Shown here piece after piece: positions 1 through 5,179 of a DNA stretch of 6,544 nt; the first letter of the stretch is position 1; each line of letters begins with the position of its first letter. A program made the translations under genes and the position numbers. The notes under the pieces were generated by a model. It ran no database searches and was not told the origin of the DNA. It worked only from the letters and a program-made list of their open reading frames with translations. Location of the stretch: positions 1 through 6,544 of the forward strand of contig JAQGKB010000077.1 of assembly GCA_028290345.1 (NCBI GenBank), read 5' to 3'. The DNA comes from Hyphomicrobiales bacterium (GTDB lineage: Bacteria; Pseudomonadota; Alphaproteobacteria; Rhizobiales; Devosiaceae).

Positions 1-726
1 ACGACCGGCCTGGTCGTTGGCCTGCTCGAGAAGCGCAACATTCTCTCGCGGCGTCCGTCCGTGGAGGATGGCCGGCGGAGTATCCTGCATCTGACCCCGG
101 CTGGCCAGGACATGTTCGCCAAGTTGCAGAAGCCGGCGGAGCGCTCGATGGTGCGGCTGCTCGACTCGCTCTCGACGCGCGAGAGGCGGCAATTGACGCC
201 GTTGCTGACCCGTCTGGTGGATGACACGGACGTCCCGCCCGATTTGGCGAGCAAGTCATTGCGCCTGAAGCCGCTGCTGCAGCGCCCGGGTTTTCTCATT
301 CGCCGCGCCCATCAGCGTTCGGCGGCGGTATTCTCTCGCGAGTGCAAGGATCTGCAACTGACGAGCACGCAATACGGCGTGTTGCAGGTGCTGGATAAAT
401 CCGACCTGATCGACCAGGTGACCCTGGCGCGCCTGATCGCAGTCGATCGCTCGACGATCGCCCTGGTGATCAGCCTGCTGATCAGCCGCGGCAGCATCGC
501 CAAGGTTGCCGATACGCACGATCGGCGTCGACGCTTGTTGTCGCTCACCGAGGCGGGGCGCGAATTGCTCGCGGCGGCCAATCCGCTCGCGCAACGTGCG
601 CTGGAGAAGCTCAATGAAGTTTATTCGGACGAAGAGCGTGCCTGGCTGTTGAAGGCGCTGGATCGCATCATCAGTCGTCACGAGGCTAGATTTTCTACCG
701 TACCCGATTCAACAGAGGCGCTTTAG
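1..726 (+). CDS. Tandem (double) MarR-type transcriptional regulator, 5'-truncated by window edge
   Basis: The reading frame is open from base 1 to the TAG at 724-726 (241 residues). It enters the window inside a winged-helix domain, so the GTG at 61 is not the real start. Residues 1-35 read as the recognition helix and wing of a MarR domain (LEKRNILSRR, DGRR, then LTPAG), followed by the helical dimerisation tail. From about residue 90 a second complete MarR domain follows, with its helix-turn-helix near 130-165, the wing HDRRRR at 173-178 and LTEAG at 182-186. The two wings align without gaps at an offset of 151 residues, with 14 of 35 positions identical, so this is an internal duplication. 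MarR proteins normally are about 140-160 residues and act as dimers; this chain may be a built-in pseudo-dimer (inference). They bind palindromes and release DNA on binding aromatic acids. It lies 202 bp before tctB in the same direction and is the likely local regulator. Confidence 0.88.
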   Translation, partial: TTGLVVGLLEKRNILSRRPSVEDGRRSILHLTPAGQDMFAKLQKPAERSMVRLLDSLSTRERRQLTPLLTRLVDDTDVPPDLASKSLRLKPLLQRPGFLIRRAHQRSAAVFSRECKDLQLTSTQYGVLQVLDKSDLIDQVTLARLIAVDRSTIALVISLLISRGSIAKVADTHDRRRRLLSLTEAGRELLAAANPLAQRALEKLNEVYSDEERAWLLKALDRIISRHEARFSTVPDSTEAL

Positions 727-751
727 GCCGGATACATTCGGTAACACATTG

Positions 752-769
752 AAATATATGTAGATATTT
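752..769. promoter_or_regulatory. AT-rich inverted repeat, candidate operator upstream of tctB
   Basis: AAATAT (752-757) and ATATTT (764-769) form a perfect inverted repeat around 6 bases; 7 of 9 base pairs of the 18-bp dyad match. The left part plus spacer (AAATATATG, then T or C, then AG) recurs at 3138-3149 upstream of ubiX. It sits about 33 bp upstream of the -35 box at 802. The size and symmetry suit a MarR-type dimer site, but no binding is shown by sequence alone. Confidence 0.5.
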
Positions 770-801
770 GTTTCTGCGCACTCATGCGTCAGCTTGTCCA
801 G

Positions 802-829
802 TTGACAATTAGTGCGACGTCGTTCTAAT
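802..829 (+). promoter_or_regulatory. Sigma-70-like promoter for tctBA
   Basis: TTGACA (802-807, perfect -35) is followed after 16 bp by TCTAAT (824-829, five of six matches to the -10 consensus). Transcription would start near 836, giving a leader of roughly 90 nt before the tctB ATG at 929. An 8-bp palindrome CGACGTCG (815-822) lies between the boxes. This is the best promoter match found by eye in the two intergenic gaps. Confidence 0.6.
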
Positions 830-849
830 TTGTGACTACCCCGAGACGG

Positions 850-868
850 CGTTGCATCGATCGCAACG
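850..868. promoter_or_regulatory. Inverted repeat CGTTGC-N7-GCAACG just downstream of the promoter
   Basis: Perfect 6-bp arms (850-855 and 863-868) flank 7 bases. The site lies about 15-33 bp after the predicted transcription start, a typical place for a repressor operator; in RNA it could also form a small leader hairpin. Which of these is real cannot be decided from sequence. Confidence 0.45.
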
Positions 869-892
869 GAGGCCGGCGCGGATGTGTAAAGC

Positions 893-908
893 TTGCGGCA
901 CGCCGCAA
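893..908. promoter_or_regulatory. Inverted repeat TTGCGG-CACG-CCGCAA close to the tctB ribosome binding site
   Basis: A perfect 6-bp stem with a 4-base loop ends 8 nt before the GGGAGGGG ribosome binding site at 917-924. It shares the TTGC...GCAA arm core with the repeat at 850-868. It may be a second operator half or a leader hairpin affecting tctB translation. It has no U-run after it, so it is not a terminator. Confidence 0.4.
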
Positions 909-916
909 TTGGCCTT

Positions 917-924
917 GGGAGGGG
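917..924 (+). promoter_or_regulatory. Ribosome binding site of tctB
   Basis: GGGAGGGG contains GGAGG at 918-922, six bases before the ATG at 929. This decides the start against the in-frame TTG at 893, which lies inside the hairpin and would add 12 residues unlike the TctB N-terminus. Confidence 0.75.
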
Positions 925-928
925 CAAT

Positions 929-1384
929 ATGACTAGAGCACGGGATTACCGTGATATTTACAGCGGCTTGCTCCTGATATGCATGGGCGGGTTCGCGACC
1001 ATTTATGCGGCCCTCACCCTTCCACTTGGCACGGTGATGCGCATGGGCCCGGGCGGCTTCCCGGCCATCCTTGGCGGCATTCTCTTTCTCATCGGAGTGA
1101 TCATTCTTGTCCCCGCGCTTCGGCGTGAGGGCGAGGTGATGGAGAGCCTTGAAATCAGGCCGGCAATCGCAGTGCTTGGGGCAGGGATCGTCTTCTCCCT
1201 CATCCTGGAGCAAGTGGGGCTGGTTCCCTCCACCTTCGTGTTGGTCATTATCGCTGCGAGCGGAGACAACAAGCTCACCATTCGGGCAAAAGTCGTGCTC
1301 GGCGTGATCCTTTCCGTCCTGGCATTCCTGATCTTCAAGGTGGGCTTGTCCCTGCCGATCGTCGCAGTGAGGTGGCCTTTCTGA
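929..1384 (+). CDS. tctB: TctB-family small membrane subunit of a tripartite tricarboxylate transporter
   Basis: A 151-residue protein of the TctB family (typical length about 140-180), the small integral-membrane subunit of TTT systems, which import carboxylates by secondary transport using a periplasmic receptor (TctC/Bug). Visible are a short charged N-terminus, a first membrane helix at about 11-31, and the family motif GTVMRMGPGGFP at 34-45. A helix follows at 46-63, then a charged loop (REGEVMESLE). Hydrophobic helices follow at about 78-94 and 98-111, split by the EQVGLVPST turn seen in the family. The last helix is about 121-142. The ATG at 929 has a strong ribosome binding site. Its TGA overlaps the tctA ATG (TGATG), so the two are translationally coupled. 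It probably forms an inner-membrane complex with TctA. The substrate is unknown; the neighbouring enzymes suggest an aromatic or related carboxylate. Confidence 0.88.
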   Translation: MTRARDYRDIYSGLLLICMGGFATIYAALTLPLGTVMRMGPGGFPAILGGILFLIGVIILVPALRREGEVMESLEIRPAIAVLGAGIVFSLILEQVGLVPSTFVLVIIAASGDNKLTIRAKVVLGVILSVLAFLIFKVGLSLPIVAVRWPF

Positions 1385-2895
1385 TGCTGTACGCAGATTT
1401 CTTCAGCAATATCCAACTCGGCCTCAGCACGGCCGTAAGCCCAGCCAACCTGCTGTATTGCTTCATTGGCGTCTTCGTCGGGATGCTTGTTGCGGTGCTT
1501 CCCGGCGTTGGCAAACTCGCCGCCATGTCGATGTTGTTCCCGATGACGTTCTATCTCGGGCCGACGTCCTCGCTGATCATGCTGGCCGGCATCTACTACG
1601 GCACCGGCTATGGCGGATCGACGGCTTCGATCCTGCTCAACGTGCCTGGCGAGCCGTCGTCGGCCGTAACCTGTATCGATGGCTATCAAATGGCCAAGCA
1701 GGGGCGTGCGGGCGTCGCACTGTCGATCGCGGCAATTGCTTCCTTCGTAGCAGGCAGCATCGGCATTCTTGTCATGATGCTGTTCTCGCCACTTATCCTG
1801 AGCGCGGCGCAGTCGTTCAGCTCGGCAGAGTATTTTGCCGTCATGCTGCTCGGCCTGCTGTCGGCAACCGCGATCACCGACGGCTCGTTTTTCAAGAGCC
1901 TCTCGATGGTTTTCCTTGGCCTGCTGCTGGGCACCGTTGGTCTTGATCTCTTCACCGGGTTGCCCCGCTTCACCTTCGGCATCCCCGACCTTTCCGACGG
2001 TGTTAGCATCGTGGCGCTTGCCATGGGCGTCTTTGGGCTCTCGGAAATCATCAACAGCGTTCGTGCCGTTGCCGAAGGCAAGGTGGAGAACGTCACTCTC
2101 CGGTCACTCATCCCGACGCGTGATGACATGCGTCGCTCCGTCGGGCCTATCCTCCGCGGCTCGCTGACTGGCTCCCTCCTGGGGGCGCTGCCAGGGGTCG
2201 GGCCGGCGATCGCCTCGTTCATGGCTTATGCCTTGGAGAAGCGGATCTCCAAGGATCCCTCACGCTTTGGTAAGGGCGCAGTGGAGGGGGTCGCCGCGCC
2301 CGAGGCTGCCAACAACGGCGCTGATCAGACCGGCTTCATTCCGACGATGACCTTGGGCATTCCCGGCAACGCCGCGATGGCCCTCATGCTCGGCGTGCTG
2401 ATCATGCATGGCATAACGCCCGGCCCGAGCCTGGTCACCAAGCATCCCGACGTGTTCTGGGGGCTGGTCATGAGTTTCTGGCTCGGCAATCTGATGCTGC
2501 TTGTCCTCAATATCCCACTGGTCGGGATCTGGGTACGCCTGCTGCAGATTCCCTACAAATGGTTGTATCCGGCCGTCGTCATGTTCATCTGCATTGGCGT
2601 CTATTCGGTCAACAGCAGCAGCTTCGACGTCCTGTTGGTCGTGCTTTTCGGGGGCATGGGCTATCTTCTGAAGTTTCTCGGCTTCTCCATGGCGCCTTTG
2701 CTGCTTGGCTTCGTGCTCGGTCCGCTCATGGAAGAGCACTTCCAGCGCGCCATGATCCAGGCACACGGGAATTTGCTGATTTTCTTCGAACGCCCGATCA
2801 GCGGAACCGCCATGTTCATCGCGATTGCCCTGGCAGCTTGGGCAGCCTACGCGGCGATCAAGCGCAAGCCCATGCTGGCGGAAGTTGCGGCGTAA
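1384..2895 (+). CDS. tctA: TctA-family large membrane subunit of a tripartite tricarboxylate transporter
   Basis: A 503-residue protein matching the usual TctA length (about 500) and architecture of many hydrophobic helices. N-terminal half: GMLVAVLPGVGKLAAMS (LPGVG at 39-43), IYYGTGYGGS (70-79), ILLNVPGE (83-90) and the DGY motif at 99-101. C-terminal half: a second LPGVG at 269-273 and GIPGN at 325-329, showing the internal two-fold repeat of the family. It is the transmembrane pump of the TTT system and works with TctB and a periplasmic receptor. I place the start at ATG 1384, preceded by GAGGTGG at 1369-1375 with 8 nt spacing; an upstream GTG at 1372 would lie inside that ribosome binding site. 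No frameshift or stop interrupts it. No receptor gene follows: the next 331 bp are non-coding. The substrate cannot be read from the sequence. Confidence 0.93.
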   Translation: MLYADFFSNIQLGLSTAVSPANLLYCFIGVFVGMLVAVLPGVGKLAAMSMLFPMTFYLGPTSSLIMLAGIYYGTGYGGSTASILLNVPGEPSSAVTCIDGYQMAKQGRAGVALSIAAIASFVAGSIGILVMMLFSPLILSAAQSFSSAEYFAVMLLGLLSATAITDGSFFKSLSMVFLGLLLGTVGLDLFTGLPRFTFGIPDLSDGVSIVALAMGVFGLSEIINSVRAVAEGKVENVTLRSLIPTRDDMRRSVGPILRGSLTGSLLGALPGVGPAIASFMAYALEKRISKDPSRFGKGAVEGVAAPEAANNGADQTGFIPTMTLGIPGNAAMALMLGVLIMHGITPGPSLVTKHPDVFWGLVMSFWLGNLMLLVLNIPLVGIWVRLLQIPYKWLYPAVVMFICIGVYSVNSSSFDVLLVVLFGGMGYLLKFLGFSMAPLLLGFVLGPLMEEHFQRAMIQAHGNLLIFFERPISGTAMFIAIALAAWAAYAAIKRKPMLAEVAA

Positions 2896-2919
2896 GCCGC
2901 AATGGGGCTCGGACACAAG

Positions 2920-2955
2920 CTTCCGGCTTTCCATTCATATCTGGAGAGCCGGAGG
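2920..2955 (+). terminator. Long hairpin after tctA (possible terminator or mRNA 3' end, no U-run)
   Basis: Bases 2920-2933 can pair with 2942-2955 as a 14-bp stem including two G-U pairs, closed by an 8-base loop (2934-2941). The core is CCGGCT with AGCCGG. It begins 25 bases after the tctA stop. It is followed by a purine-rich stretch (GGAGGAGAA), not by a run of T, so it is not a classical intrinsic terminator. It could stabilise the tctBA message, pause polymerase or help Rho-dependent ending (inference). Confidence 0.45.
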
Positions 2956-3092
2956 GGAGGAGAACCCTGCAGTGCCGTGACGCGCCGGCGGCCGTTCTCT
3001 CGCAGAATGAACCGCTCTGCCAGCCTCGCATCGCGCGTGGCGTGCGTCTGGTACTGCAGGGTTTATCAAGGCACCCGTCGAATTTGCCTTGA

Positions 3093-3122
3093 TTGCCAAC
3101 GGCCGGTGGTCGCTGATATATA
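3093..3122 (+). promoter_or_regulatory. Candidate promoter for the ubiX operon
   Basis: TTGCCA (3093-3098, five of six -35 matches) and TATATA (3117-3122, four of six -10 matches) are separated by 18 bp. Transcription would begin near 3129, so the palindrome at 3142-3159 would fall about 13-30 bases downstream, where a repressor could block initiation or escape. TATAGT at 3119 is an alternative -10 but with a 20-bp spacer. Confidence 0.4.
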
Positions 3123-3141
3123 GTCAGACGTCGTCGTAAAT

Positions 3142-3159
3142 ATATGCAGCATTGCATAT
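3142..3159. promoter_or_regulatory. 18-bp palindrome ATATGCA-N4-TGCATAT, candidate operator of ubiX operon
   Basis: Perfect 7-bp arms (3142-3148 and 3153-3159) flank four bases. It is embedded in a sequence similar to 752-773: AAATATATG-Y-AG is shared (3138-3149), and ATATT-K-GTT follows after six additional bases (3156-3164). The length and symmetry fit a winged-helix dimer site, and the tandem MarR protein at the left edge is the obvious candidate binder (inference). Confidence 0.55.
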
Positions 3160-3211
3160 TGGTTGAGATTGCAGTGACGCGGTGCGGATTTTGGATGCGC
3201 GTCGGAAACGC

Positions 3212-3220
3212 AAGGTGGGA
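3212..3220 (+). promoter_or_regulatory. Ribosome binding site supporting a TTG start for ubiX
   Basis: AAGGTGGGA contains AGGTG, which pairs with the 16S rRNA tail, and ends six bases before TTG 3227. The longer GTG-initiated frame at 3182 has no comparable site before it. This site favours the shorter 199-residue protein. Confidence 0.5.
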
Positions 3221-3226
3221 TTTCAG

Positions 3227-3826
3227 TTGCCTGCTCCTCGGATAATCGTCGGCATCAGCGGAGCGTCCGGCGCCATTTATGGCGTCCGGAGCCTCGAAAT
3301 GCTGCGCGAACTCGGGGTCGAGACGCACCTGGTGATTTCCAAGAGCGGCGTGTTGACCATCGAGCAGGAACTTGGCGTTTCAGCTGCCTCGGTGAAGCAC
3401 CTGGCCGACCACGTGCACGCGCCGGGCAATATCGGCGCGGCCTGCGCAAGTGGCTCGTTTCAAACCTTGGGCATGATTGTGGCGCCGTGCTCCATGCGCA
3501 GCCTTGGTGAAATCGCGAACGCCGTCAGTTCATCGCTGCTGACGCGTTCCGCCGAAGTTGTGCTGAAGGAACGGCGGCGGCTGGTGCTGTTGACGCGCGA
3601 GGCGCCACTGACCAACGCGCACCTGAAGAACATGCTGGCCGTATCGGAAATGGGCGGCGTGATCATGCCGCCCGTGCCCGCCTTTTATGCCCACCCCAAA
3701 TCGATCGACGAGATGGTCGATCATACCGTTAGCCGTGCGTTGGACCTGTTCGGGCTCGATACGGGCAAGGCCGTGCGCTGGCACGGCCTTGCTGGCGATC
3801 CGAGCAATGTTCAGCCTGTGAAGTGA
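3227..3826 (+). CDS. ubiX: UbiX-type flavin prenyltransferase (prenyl-FMN synthase)
   Basis: The enzyme joins a dimethylallyl group to FMN to make prenylated FMN, the cofactor of UbiD decarboxylases. From TTG 3227 the protein is 199 residues, the family's normal size, and begins directly with the Rossmann-like RIIVGISGASGA (5-16). Residues known as active-site positions in Pseudomonas UbiX are all present at a constant offset. They are R107 and K114 in LLTRSAEVVLKERR, R124-E125 in TREAPL, Y154 in PPVPAFY, R170 and W185 (from my recollection of that structure), plus S14 in GASG. A GTG at 3182 would add 15 residues (RILDARRKRKVGFQ-type basic leader) without a good ribosome binding site, so I prefer TTG; this is not certain. 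The gene lies first in a run with the FAD monooxygenase (78-nt gap) and ubiD. Pairing with a UbiD enzyme points to catabolism, although a role in ubiquinone synthesis cannot be excluded. Confidence 0.92.
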   Translation: MPAPRIIVGISGASGAIYGVRSLEMLRELGVETHLVISKSGVLTIEQELGVSAASVKHLADHVHAPGNIGAACASGSFQTLGMIVAPCSMRSLGEIANAVSSSLLTRSAEVVLKERRRLVLLTREAPLTNAHLKNMLAVSEMGGVIMPPVPAFYAHPKSIDEMVDHTVSRALDLFGLDTGKAVRWHGLAGDPSNVQPVK

Positions 3827-3893
3827 AATTCTACGATCAAGCCCAAAGGCGTCCTGCCGCCGATTTGGTAAGACGTATGATTAATGAGTTGGC

Positions 3894-3897
3894 GGAG
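3894..3897 (+). promoter_or_regulatory. Ribosome binding site of the FAD monooxygenase
   Basis: GGAG sits 7 bases before ATG 3905. An in-frame ATG at 3884 would place this site inside the coding region and add seven residues (MSWRRPS) before the canonical flavoprotein start MKVIIIGGG, so 3905 is preferred. Confidence 0.65.
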
Positions 3898-3904
3898 ACC
3901 AAGT

Positions 3905-5167
3905 ATGAAAGTCATCATTATCGGCGGCGGCATCGGTGGGATGACCATGGCCTGTACATTGGCCACCAATGGCATCGTGCCCGAAGTTTTCGATACGGCA
4001 CCAAAGCTGGAGCCGATAGGGCTGGGGATCAACCTTTTGCCGCACGCCGCCCAGGTGATGGCCGATATCGGCGTCTTGGACGACATCGCTGCGCTAAGCG
4101 TCGAAACCTTTGAATCGACGTTCTTCAACAAGTACGGCCAGCACATCTTTTCCGAACCGGCCGGACTGCGCGCCGGGTACGACCTGCCGCAGTACTCGGT
4201 GCACCGCGGCGATCTGCATCAGCCGATGCTCGGCCGGTTTATCGCGGTTGCCGGCGGCCAGCATGTCCACACCTCGCACCGCTGTGTCGGCTTCGAGCAG
4301 GATGAGGCCGGCGTGGTGGCCCATTTCCACGACACCGTGACCGACGAGGTGCTGCCGTCCGTGCGGGGCGATGTGCTGATCGCGGCTGACGGCATTCACT
4401 CCGTGATCCGCAAAACCTTGCATCCGTCGGAGGGGGACCCGGTCTATTCGGGCGTCAACATGTGGCGGGGTGCTGTCGTCCACAAGCCGTTCCTGCAGGG
4501 CGCCAACATGGTGCGCGTCGGCTGGCTGTCCACCGGCAAGCTGGTGCTCTACCCGATCCGCAACGATGTCGATGGCCAGGGCAACCAGCTCATCAACTGG
4601 GTGGTCGAGATCGAGACGCCAAAATTCAAACAGAAGCGCGACTGGAACAAGGAAGGCTCCGCCGAGGATTTCCTTTGGGCCTTCGAAGCCATGAAATTCG
4701 ATTGGCTCGATATTCCGTCGTTGCTGCGCAGCACCGCCAAAGTGCTCGAATACCCGATGGTCGATCAGGATCCGTTGCCGTTCTGGACCCAGGGTCGCGT
4801 TACCCTGATCGGGGACGCCGCCCATCCGATGTATCCGCGCGGCTCCAACGGCGCCTGCCAGGCGATCATCGACGGAGCGGTGCTGGGCAAGGCGCTGCTT
4901 GCAGCCGCCGATCCACGCGATGCGCTGAAGCACTATGAGGCCGAGCGCCTTCCCGCGACCACGCAGGTGGTGCTGACCAACCGCTCGACGCCCCCCGATA
5001 TCATCCTCAAGGAAGTTTTTGAACGCACGGGCGATCGTCCGTTCGACAACATCCATGACGTGATTACCGAGGACGAACTGAAAACTTTATCCAACAACTA
5101 CAAGAAGATCGCCGGCTTTGACCGTGAGGGGCTGGAGAAGAGCCTGTCCGATCGGGCCGTTAGCTGA
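3905..5167 (+). CDS. FAD-dependent aromatic monooxygenase, PhzS / salicylate-hydroxylase-like (group A flavoprotein)
   Basis: A 420-residue cytosolic flavoprotein expected to hydroxylate an aromatic or heteroaromatic ring using NAD(P)H and O2. Motifs in order: the FAD-binding GxGxxG (GGGIGG, 7-12) at the very N-terminus; acidic residue D30 at the end of the second strand (VFDTAP), where many homologues have Glu; the DG motif DVLIAADGIHSVIR (156-169); MWRG (186-189); and the GD motif VTLIGDAAHPMYP (299-311), followed by RGSNGACQAIIDG. The MWRG and GSNGA-QAI-DG segments resemble PhzS, which acts on a phenazine carboxylate, more than the general UbiH/PHBH type. Some relatives (salicylate hydroxylase, PhzS) lose CO2 while hydroxylating, so a carboxylated substrate is plausible. 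It is flanked by ubiX (78 nt) and ubiD (12 nt), so a shared pathway is likely. The exact substrate is unknown; the ORF is intact. Confidence 0.85.
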   Translation: MKVIIIGGGIGGMTMACTLATNGIVPEVFDTAPKLEPIGLGINLLPHAAQVMADIGVLDDIAALSVETFESTFFNKYGQHIFSEPAGLRAGYDLPQYSVHRGDLHQPMLGRFIAVAGGQHVHTSHRCVGFEQDEAGVVAHFHDTVTDEVLPSVRGDVLIAADGIHSVIRKTLHPSEGDPVYSGVNMWRGAVVHKPFLQGANMVRVGWLSTGKLVLYPIRNDVDGQGNQLINWVVEIETPKFKQKRDWNKEGSAEDFLWAFEAMKFDWLDIPSLLRSTAKVLEYPMVDQDPLPFWTQGRVTLIGDAAHPMYPRGSNGACQAIIDGAVLGKALLAAADPRDALKHYEAERLPATTQVVLTNRSTPPDIILKEVFERTGDRPFDNIHDVITEDELKTLSNNYKKIAGFDREGLEKSLSDRAVS

Positions 5168-5172
5168 GGAGG
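5166..5172 (+). promoter_or_regulatory. Ribosome binding site of the UbiD-family gene, overlapping the upstream stop codon
   Basis: GAGGAGG overlaps the monooxygenase TGA (5165-5167), indicating translational coupling. Two adjacent in-frame ATGs follow, at 5177 and 5180; GGAGG (5168-5172) is 7 bases from the second and 4 from the first, which favours 5180. An ATG at 5173 is out of frame. Confidence 0.7.
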
Positions 5173-5179
5173 ATGCATG

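Larger units (their letters stand above)
2896..3226. other. Non-coding gap between tctA and ubiX
   Basis: This 331-bp stretch holds no convincing gene. The ATG-started frame at 2902-3123 (73 codons) has no recognisable family, lacks a ribosome binding site and is Arg/Ser/Cys-rich, as expected from out-of-frame high-GC DNA. The left part contains a strong hairpin (2920-2955). The right part (about 3080-3180) is more AT-rich and carries a promoter candidate and an 18-bp palindrome. The layout suggests that ubiX starts its own transcription unit rather than being simply continuous with tctBA. Confidence 0.6.

Noticed and set aside
893..928. Upstream TTG start for tctB adding 12 residues
   Set aside because: The TTG lies in a hairpin arm without a ribosome binding site, while ATG 929 has a strong one at proper spacing.
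1003..1689. 228-codon minus-strand frame across tctB and tctA
   Set aside because: It spans two coupled, well-supported + strand membrane protein genes and has an Arg/Thr/His-rich composition typical of shadow frames.
2902..3123. 73-codon + strand frame in the tctA-ubiX gap
   Set aside because: No ribosome binding site, no recognisable family, Arg/Ser/Cys-rich composition, and it runs through the hairpin and the promoter candidate.
3823..4113. Frame starting at a GTG overlapping the ubiX stop (begins MKFYDQAQRRP); its first ~28 codons look protein-like
   Set aside because: It runs out of frame far into the monooxygenase gene, where its sequence becomes His/Arg-rich nonsense, and it has no ribosome binding site. 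The protein-like beginning could be a decayed or coincidental stretch, but I cannot support a gene.
4094..5056. 320-codon open frame on the minus strand
   Set aside because: Antisense to the FAD monooxygenase, whose motifs are unmistakable; the antisense product is His/Asp/Arg-rich low-complexity sequence with no family.
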